DNA from: Solirubrobacterales bacterium
GTDB taxonomy: Bacteria; Actinomycetota; Thermoleophilia; Solirubrobacterales; Solirubrobacteraceae
Length of the DNA stretch: 7,303 nt
NCBI GenBank assembly: GCA_013813955.1
Contig: JACCQW010000215.1
Coordinates: 1 to 7,303, forward strand
Direction of reading: 5' to 3'
Position 1 is the stretch's first letter, and each line of letters starts with the position of its first letter. The notes under the pieces were generated by a model. The model was not told where the DNA came from and made no database searches. It saw only the letters and a list, made by a program, of their open reading frames with translations. Positions 1 to 4,415 of the stretch are shown one piece after another. Position numbers and translations under genes: made by a program.

Positions 1-483
1 CGCGCGGGCAAGACCGAGGACCGGCTGGAGATCCGGATCGCGCAGATCGTCTCCGACACGACCCACGACATGGGCCCGCCCGCCCAAGCCGCTGGGCTGA
101 AGAAGGACGGCGTCGAGCGCGACCTGCAGGAGGCCCTCGCCGGCTCGCCCGGCTGGTGCGGGGAGGGCTTTCGCCTCGCGCGCCGCGAGTGGCCGACCGA
201 CATCGGGCCCGTCGACCTCATGTGCCGCGACGGAGGGGACGCGTGGATCGCCGTGGAGATCAAGCGCGTCGGCACGATCGACGCCGTCGAGCAGCTCACC
301 CGCTACCTGGAGCGCATCCGCTCCGATCCGGCGATGGCCGCGTGTCGTGGCGTGCTCGCCGCGCAGGTCGTCAAGCCCCAGGCGCGCGTGCTCGCCGAGG
401 CGCGCGGCCTGGACTGGGTGGAGGTCGACCTCGCCGTCCTGCGCGGCGAGCGCGAGCCCGACCTCACGCTCTTCGCCGCCTAG
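1..483 (+). CDS. nucS: Endonuclease NucS (EndoMS), 3' part, truncated by the window edge
   Basis: NucS/EndoMS is the mismatch-specific endonuclease of non-canonical mismatch repair in Actinobacteria and many archaea; it cuts both strands at mispaired bases. The frame is open from base 1, giving 160 visible residues. The family is usually about 220-230 residues, so the N-terminal DNA-binding domain is mostly missing. The ATG at 70 is internal: the residues before it (TEDRLEIRIAQIVSDTTHD) belong to the family. In window numbering, the RecB-like nuclease core shows D72 in GPVDL, E86 and K88 in VEIKR, then EQLTRY and VKPQARVLAE. The D and E are 14 apart, as in characterised NucS proteins. The C-terminus ends DLTLFAA, which resembles the motif that binds the replication sliding clamp. 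The stop codon overlaps the end of the convergent MBL gene. Identification is firm; in vivo activity is inferred from the family. Confidence 0.95.
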   Translation, partial: RAGKTEDRLEIRIAQIVSDTTHDMGPPAQAAGLKKDGVERDLQEALAGSPGWCGEGFRLARREWPTDIGPVDLMCRDGGDAWIAVEIKRVGTIDAVEQLTRYLERIRSDPAMAACRGVLAAQVVKPQARVLAEARGLDWVEVDLAVLRGEREPDLTLFAA

Positions 484-1142
484 GACTGGCTGCGCTCCAC
501 GAACGCCCTGAGCTTCGGCGCGGCGCCGGTCAGCGGGGGACCGTGGCCGAAGAGGACCGTCTCGGGCTCCAGCGCGGCGAGCTTGGCTCCCGAGGCGCGG
601 TTGCGCTCGGGGTCGACGGTCGGCAGGCCCAGCGGCCAGCGCAGGCCGGGCACGGTCGTGAACACGTTCATGTTGAAGAAGACGTCGCCGCAGATCAGGG
701 TGCGGTCGGACTCGCGCCAGAACGCGATGTGGCCCGGCGAGTGCCCGGGCGTGTCGAGCACGTAGAAGCCCGCGACCTCGTCGCCCTCGCGCAGCGCCCG
801 GTCGACCGCGACCCCGTCGAACGCGCCGCCCTTGGCGAGCAGGCCGCCGAGCGCGGAGTCGGCGACGACCGGCGTGCCGGACTGCACCGCCTCGACGTCG
901 CGCGCGCCCGCGAGCACCTCCAGCGAGAGCGCGTCGCGGACCCGCTGGGCGCCCCCCACGTGGTCGACGTGTGCGTGCGTGAAGGCGAGCGTGCGCAGGG
1001 CGCGCCCCTCGACCGCGTTCAGGATCTTCTTCGCCGACCCCTTGATCCCGGCGTCGACGAGGACCTCGCCGACGACGTAGGCGTTGATCCCGTCGCGCGG
1101 GACCAGCGCGATCTGGTGAACCCCATCTGCCACCTCTCTCAT
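480..1142 (-). CDS. MBL-fold metallo-hydrolase (glyoxalase II-like)
   Basis: This is a 220-residue metallo-beta-lactamase-fold hydrolase, probably cytoplasmic and binding two metal ions. The metal ligands are visible in order: HAHVDH (56-61), H134 in DTPGHSPGH, D153 in LICGDVFF and H200 in LFGHG. This is the usual set for glyoxalase II-like and lactonase/thioesterase-like members; the actual substrate cannot be read from the sequence. No signal peptide or extra domain is seen. I chose the ATG at 1142 because the family normally begins close to the first beta strand (here EVADGVHQIALVP). An upstream in-frame start at 1199 would run into the divergent enoyl-CoA hydratase gene and across the promoter palindrome. 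The 3' end overlaps the nucS stop by four bases. Divergent pairing with an acyl-CoA enzyme through one palindrome hints at shared control and perhaps a thioester substrate, which is inference only. Confidence 0.9.
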   Translation of the reverse strand: MREVADGVHQIALVPRDGINAYVVGEVLVDAGIKGSAKKILNAVEGRALRTLAFTHAHVDHVGGAQRVRDALSLEVLAGARDVEAVQSGTPVVADSALGGLLAKGGAFDGVAVDRALREGDEVAGFYVLDTPGHSPGHIAFWRESDRTLICGDVFFNMNVFTTVPGLRWPLGLPTVDPERNRASGAKLAALEPETVLFGHGPPLTGAAPKLRAFVERSQS

Positions 1143-1150
1143 GCGGCAGG

Positions 1151-1156
1151 ACCCTA
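1151..1156 (-). promoter_or_regulatory. Putative -10 box (TAGGGT) for the MBL hydrolase, leaderless
   Basis: Read on the minus strand this is TAGGGT, matching TANNNT, followed by eight bases and the ATG at 1142. No Shine-Dalgarno sequence precedes the ATG. The spacing predicts transcription starting at or one to two bases before the start codon. No clear -35 element is seen. Confidence 0.5.
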
Positions 1157-1157
1157 A

Positions 1158-1163
1158 TAGGGT
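1158..1163 (+). promoter_or_regulatory. Putative -10 box (TAGGGT) for the enoyl-CoA hydratase, leaderless
   Basis: TAGGGT matches the actinobacterial TANNNT -10 pattern and is followed by exactly six bases and the ATG at 1170, so the mRNA would begin at the start codon. There is no Shine-Dalgarno sequence and no obvious -35. It is separated by one base from the opposing box, so polymerase could not occupy both at once. Confidence 0.55.
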
Positions 1164-1169
1164 CCGGCC

Positions 1170-1940
1170 ATGGCCGACACCGAGCCCGTCCTCACCCAAC
1201 GCCGCGACGGCGTCCTGCTCGTCACCCTCAACCGCCCCGGCGCTCGCAACGCGGTGAACCTGTCGCTCGCCGAGGGCGTCGCCGCCGCCCTGGACGAGCT
1301 CGACGCCGACGACGCCCTGTCGGTCGGCGTCCTGACCGGCGCCGGCAAGGGCTTCTGTGCCGGCATGGACCTCAAGGCGTTCGTCATGGGCGAGCGCCCG
1401 TGGGTCGGCGACCGCGGCTTCGCCGGGATCGTGCAGCGCGCGTCACGCAAGCCGCTGATCGCGGCGATCGAGGGCTTCGCGGTGGCCGGCGGGCTGGAGA
1501 TCGCCCTGGCCTGTGACCTGATCGTCGCGGCCCGGGGCGCGAAGCTCGGCGTCCCGGAGACCAAGCGCTCGCTCGTCGCGGCCGGCGGCGCGCTGCTGCG
1601 CCTGCCCCAGCGCGTCCCCTACGGCACCGCGATGGAGCTGGCGCTGACCGGGGAGCCGATCACCGCCGAGCGCGCGGCGCAGGTCGGTCTCGTCGACCGC
1701 CTGGCCGAGCCGGGCGGCGCGGTCGACACGGCGATCGAGCTGGCCATGGCGATCGCGGCCAACGGCCCCCTGGCGCTCGTCGCCACCAAGCAGGTCCTGC
1801 AGTCTCAGCGCGACTGGCCGGCCGAGGAGTTCTGGACCAGGCAGGGGGAGATCACCGGACCCGTGTTCGCCTCGCAGGACGCGCGCGAGGGCGCCGTCGC
1901 CTTCACCGAGAAGCGCGAGCCGCGCTGGCAGGGCAGGTAG
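1170..1940 (+). CDS. Enoyl-CoA hydratase/isomerase (crotonase) family protein
   Basis: This 256-residue crotonase-fold protein has the usual length for a single-domain enoyl-CoA hydratase. Such enzymes are normally cytoplasmic and hydrate 2-enoyl-CoA thioesters in fatty acid or related acyl-CoA breakdown. The first oxyanion-hole segment is GKGFCAGMDLKAF (59-71) and the second is in IEGFAVAGGLEIALACD (100-116). Both catalytic glutamates of classical hydratases appear present: E110 in GGLEIA and E130 in LGVPE. True hydratase activity is thus plausible, but isomerase or other crotonase activity is not excluded, and the acyl substrate is unknown. The C-terminal part (QDAREGAVAFTEKREPRWQG) is the typical family ending. 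The ATG at 1170 fits the usual N-terminus, with a TANNNT box six bases upstream. The gene is divergent from the MBL hydrolase and ends six bases before the convergent YjbQ-family gene. Confidence 0.92.
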   Translation: MADTEPVLTQRRDGVLLVTLNRPGARNAVNLSLAEGVAAALDELDADDALSVGVLTGAGKGFCAGMDLKAFVMGERPWVGDRGFAGIVQRASRKPLIAAIEGFAVAGGLEIALACDLIVAARGAKLGVPETKRSLVAAGGALLRLPQRVPYGTAMELALTGEPITAERAAQVGLVDRLAEPGGAVDTAIELAMAIAANGPLALVATKQVLQSQRDWPAEEFWTRQGEITGPVFASQDAREGAVAFTEKREPRWQGR

Positions 1941-1946
1941 GCCGCG

Positions 1947-2384
1947 TCAGGCGGTCTCGCCGGTCAGCGTCACGAGCAGCGAGCGCGGCCCGCCGCGATC
2001 GCGGTGCTCGCACAGATAGATGCCCTGCCAGGTGCCCAGCGCGAGGCGACCGCCGGCGATCGGCAGCGTGAGCGACGGCCCGAGCAGCGCTGCCTTGACG
2101 TGCGCGGGCATGTCGTCGGAGCCCTCCAGCGTGTGCGTCCAGGCGAACTCCTCGGGCACGGCGGCGGAGAACCACGTCTCGAAGTCGTGACGCACGTCGG
2201 GCGAAGCGTTCTCGTTGAGCGTCAGCGACGCTGAGGTGTGGCGCAGGAACAGGTGCGCGAGACCGACGCGCAGCGACGCCAGCTCGGGCAGCGCACCGGC
2301 CACCTCGTCGGTGATCAGGTGAAAGCCGCGCGGGCGCGCCTCGAGCGTGATCTCGTGCTGTACCCAGGTCACCGCGGGTCCCAT
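1947..2384 (-). CDS. yjbQ: YjbQ / UPF0047 family protein (secondary thiamine-phosphate synthase family)
   Basis: This 145-residue protein matches E. coli YjbQ from end to end, as I recall that protein. Conserved blocks are RGFHLITDEV (20-29), LRHTSASLTLNENASPDVRHD (47-67), EGSDDMPAHVKAALLG (87-102) and LGTWQGIYLCEHR (116-128). The histidines, aspartates and arginine in these blocks form the presumed active site. Some members have weak thiamine-phosphate synthase activity, and databases therefore name the family that way, but the physiological role is not settled. No membrane segment or signal peptide is seen. I chose the ATG at 2384 because it lies just upstream of the conserved WVQHEI start; a GTG at 2372 is an alternative four codons in. 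Unlike its neighbours, it has neither a clear Shine-Dalgarno sequence nor a TANNNT box close upstream, so the start is less certain. It converges on the enoyl-CoA hydratase gene across six bases. Confidence 0.93.
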   Translation of the reverse strand: MGPAVTWVQHEITLEARPRGFHLITDEVAGALPELASLRVGLAHLFLRHTSASLTLNENASPDVRHDFETWFSAAVPEEFAWTHTLEGSDDMPAHVKAALLGPSLTLPIAGGRLALGTWQGIYLCEHRDRGGPRSLLVTLTGETA

Positions 2385-2426
2385 CGTGCCAGGCCGAGCG
2401 GGCCGGAGAGCTGTCAGAGGGGCAGG

Positions 2427-2432
2427 TAACCT
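2427..2432 (+). promoter_or_regulatory. Putative -10 box (TAACCT) for the membrane protein, leaderless
   Basis: TAACCT matches TANNNT and is followed by six bases and the ATG at 2439, the same spacing as before the enoyl-CoA hydratase. No Shine-Dalgarno sequence and no clear -35 are seen. The 54-base divergent gap in which it sits shows no other strong signal. Confidence 0.5.
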
Positions 2433-2438
2433 CCGAGC

Positions 2439-3002
2439 ATGGCCAAGCGCGCCAAGCGCAAGCGCCAGCCCCGAGCCGCCGGATCGGGCGGCTTTCAGGC
2501 GCCGACCCCCCCGCCCCCCAAGCGCGCCGAGCGCCGCGGGGCCGAGCACCGCGACGCCGCCGCCGAGCCGAAGCTCGCCGGCAGGGGCGGACGGCCGGAT
2601 CGCTTCGACGTGCGCGACGGCGTGCGCCGGCCGAAGCCGGTCTGGGCGCCGTTTCCGCTCACCGAGATCGGCCTCGTCGCGGGCATCGTCATCTTCGCCA
2701 TCGGGCTGCTGTCCGGCGAGGGCGACCGCGGGCCGGTCCTCATCGGCGTCGGCGCCCTCGTGCTCAGCGTCGTGGTGGCGGAGATGTGCGTTCGCGAGCA
2801 CTTCGCCGGCTTTCGCTCGCACAGCCTCCTGCTCGGCCTGCTGCCGGTGGCGCTCGCGCACTCGCTGCTGGTCTTCGTCGTGACCGGGTCCTGGGCCGGG
2901 CCGGTGGCGCTGGCCGTCGACCTCGCGGCGTTCGCCGCCCTCGCCTGGCTCCTGCATGCGCGCTACCGCGCGGCGCACGCCAGGGCGCGGGCCGCGCGGT
3001 GA
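2439..3002 (+). CDS. Hypothetical membrane protein with basic, proline-rich N-terminal tail
   Basis: I do not recognise a named family for this 187-residue protein. The first 70 or so residues are hydrophilic and strongly basic: MAKRAKRKRQPR at the start, a proline run (PTPPPPKR, 22-29), then many Arg, Glu and Ala residues. This region is probably disordered. Four hydrophobic segments follow at about 74-91, 98-116, 128-149 and 153-173, and the protein ends in a basic tail (HARYRAAHARARAAR). It is therefore likely a small integral membrane protein. The basic tail before the first helix suggests a cytoplasmic N-terminus, and four helices would put the C-terminus inside as well. No signal peptidase site, catalytic motif or cysteine motif is apparent. 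The frame has typical high-GC codon use and a promoter-like box at a fitting distance, so I take it as real. It lies 37 bases upstream of the reductase on the same strand; co-transcription is possible, but the reductase has its own promoter-like box. Confidence 0.8.
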   Translation: MAKRAKRKRQPRAAGSGGFQAPTPPPPKRAERRGAEHRDAAAEPKLAGRGGRPDRFDVRDGVRRPKPVWAPFPLTEIGLVAGIVIFAIGLLSGEGDRGPVLIGVGALVLSVVVAEMCVREHFAGFRSHSLLLGLLPVALAHSLLVFVVTGSWAGPVALAVDLAAFAALAWLLHARYRAAHARARAAR

Positions 3003-3026
3003 GGTCGGCGCCGCGAGGGCGCTCAC

Positions 3027-3032
3027 TAGGCT
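3027..3032 (+). promoter_or_regulatory. Putative -10 box (TAGGCT) for the reductase, leaderless
   Basis: TAGGCT matches TANNNT and is followed by seven bases and the ATG at 3040. No Shine-Dalgarno sequence is present, and no TTGAC-like -35 is seen at the expected distance. It supports 3040 as the start and suggests that the reductase can be transcribed separately from the membrane protein gene upstream. Confidence 0.5.
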
Positions 3033-3039
3033 CTGGGCC

Positions 3040-4404
3040 ATGCCCACGAAGCACCGTGCCGCCCTCTTGGGCGCCGGCCCCGCGGGGTTCTACACCGCCG
3101 CCGCGCTGCTGAAGGCCGGCCTCGCCGTCGACCTGTACGACGCCCTGCCCACCCCGTACGGGCTCGTGCGCGCGGGCGTCGCCCCCGACCACCCGAAGAT
3201 CAAGACGGTCACGCGCACGTACGACAAGACCGCCGCGCACGAGGACTTCCGCTTCTTCGGCCGCGTGAAGCTCGGCGAGGACGTCAGCCGCGAGGACCTG
3301 CTCGCCCGCTACCACGCGATCGTCTACGCGGTGGGCACGAGGCTGGACAACCGGCTGGGCATCCCGGGCGAGGACCTGCCCGGATCGCACGCCGCGACCG
3401 AGTTCGTGGCCTGGTACAACGGCCACCCCGACTATGCCGACCGCGAGTTCGACCTCTCCTGCGAGCGCGCGGTGGTGATCGGCAACGGCAACGTCGCCAT
3501 CGACGTCGCGCGGATGCTCGCGCTGGACCCCGACGAGCTGGCGGTGACCGACACCGCCGACCACGCCATCGACGCGCTCTCGCGCGCGCAGGTCAAGGAG
3601 GTCGTGATGCTCGGCCGCCGCGGGCCGGCCCAGGCCGCCTTCACCAACCCCGAGCTGCGCGAGCTGAAGGACCTGCAGCGCGCGCACGTGGTCGTCGACC
3701 CGGGCGACGTCGAGCTCGACGAGCACAGCTCGGCCTGGCTGGACGGCGACGAGGCCCACACGACCGCCAGGCGAAACGTGGAGATCCTGCGCGAGTTCTG
3801 CGATCGCGACCCCGGCGACCACGTCCACCGCATCGTGATGCGCTTCCTGCGCTCGCCGGTGGAGATCCTCGGCGAGGAGCGCGTCAAGGGCGTACGCGTG
3901 GCCGTCAACCAGCTCCAGCCGGGCGACGACGGGCGCCTGCGCGCGGTGATCACCGGCGAGACAGAGGTGATCGAATGCGGTCTCGTGCTGCGGTCGATCG
4001 GCTACCGCGGCGAGCCGATCGACGGGGTGCCCTTCGACGAGCGCAGCGGCCTGATCCCCAACGCGGGCGGCCGCGTGACGGGCGACGACGGCGAGCCGCT
4101 GCCGGGCGAGTACGCGGTCGGCTGGATCAAGCGCGGCCCGTCGGGCGTGATCGGCACGAACAAGAAGGACGCGGCCGACACGGTGGCGCGGATCCTCGAG
4201 GACCGCGACGCCGGCGCGCTGAACGACCCCGCCGAGGACGGTGATGCGGAGGCGTGGCTGCGCGAGCACGTCCCTCAGCTGGTCACCTGGGAGGGCTGGG
4301 AGCGCATCGACGCGCACGAGCGCCGCCTCGGCGAGCCGCTCGGCCGCCCGCGCGTCAAGATCGTCGACCTCGAGGAGATGGGCCGCATCGCCTCCGGCGG
4401 CTAA
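3040..4404 (+). CDS. fprA: FprA-type NADPH-ferredoxin (adrenodoxin-type) reductase
   Basis: This 454-residue flavoprotein is close in length to mycobacterial FprA (about 456) and belongs to the adrenodoxin-reductase group. It moves electrons from NADPH through FAD to ferredoxins, which may serve cytochromes P450 or other acceptors. The FAD-binding Rossmann motif is GAGPAGFY (11-18), followed by the family block TPYGLVRAGVAPDHPKIK (38-55). The NADPH-binding fold is at VVIGNGNVAIDVARML (145-160), and GRRGPAQAAFTNPELREL (192-209) carries the arginines expected to hold the 2'-phosphate. A second FAD/NADP contact block is GWIKRGPSGVIGTNKKDAADT (361-381). The protein is cytoplasmic. The start at 3040 puts the FAD motif at the usual distance from the N-terminus; an in-frame ATG at 2956 would overlap the upstream gene. 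No ferredoxin or P450 gene is visible nearby, so the partner is unknown. It converges on the 2-oxoglutarate dehydrogenase gene across 11 bases. Confidence 0.94.
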   Translation: MPTKHRAALLGAGPAGFYTAAALLKAGLAVDLYDALPTPYGLVRAGVAPDHPKIKTVTRTYDKTAAHEDFRFFGRVKLGEDVSREDLLARYHAIVYAVGTRLDNRLGIPGEDLPGSHAATEFVAWYNGHPDYADREFDLSCERAVVIGNGNVAIDVARMLALDPDELAVTDTADHAIDALSRAQVKEVVMLGRRGPAQAAFTNPELRELKDLQRAHVVVDPGDVELDEHSSAWLDGDEAHTTARRNVEILREFCDRDPGDHVHRIVMRFLRSPVEILGEERVKGVRVAVNQLQPGDDGRLRAVITGETEVIECGLVLRSIGYRGEPIDGVPFDERSGLIPNAGGRVTGDDGEPLPGEYAVGWIKRGPSGVIGTNKKDAADTVARILEDRDAGALNDPAEDGDAEAWLREHVPQLVTWEGWERIDAHERRLGEPLGRPRVKIVDLEEMGRIASGG

Positions 4405-4415
4405 GGTCCCCGCGC

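Larger units (their letters stand above)
1149..1165. promoter_or_regulatory. Perfect palindrome in the divergent promoter region
   Basis: The sequence GGACCCTAATAGGGTCC has two perfect 8-base arms around one central A. It fills most of the 27-base gap between the MBL hydrolase start (1142, minus) and the enoyl-CoA hydratase start (1170, plus). Each arm ends in a TAGGGT hexamer reading outward towards one gene. It may be a symmetric bidirectional promoter, a repressor operator, or both. A transcription terminator is unlikely because it lies immediately before two start codons. Confidence 0.7.

Noticed and set aside
156..1157. A 333-codon plus-strand open frame crossing nucS and the MBL gene.
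   Set aside because: It is extremely Arg-rich, overlaps two well-supported genes and has no motif.
1143..1199. Longer N-terminus for the MBL hydrolase, starting at 1199.
   Set aside because: The extra 19 residues are not family-like, and the frame would overlap the enoyl-CoA hydratase start and the palindrome.
1950..1961. Small inverted repeat (GGCG, four-base loop, CGCC) near the ECH/YjbQ junction as a terminator.
   Set aside because: It has only four-base arms and no T-run, and it lies inside the YjbQ coding sequence. Such repeats are frequent by chance in GC-rich DNA.
2424..2432. AGGT-A-ACCT as a second symmetric operator like that at 1149.
   Set aside because: The arms are only four bases, flanking bases break the symmetry, and the reverse strand has no TANNNT box, so it does not support a bidirectional promoter.
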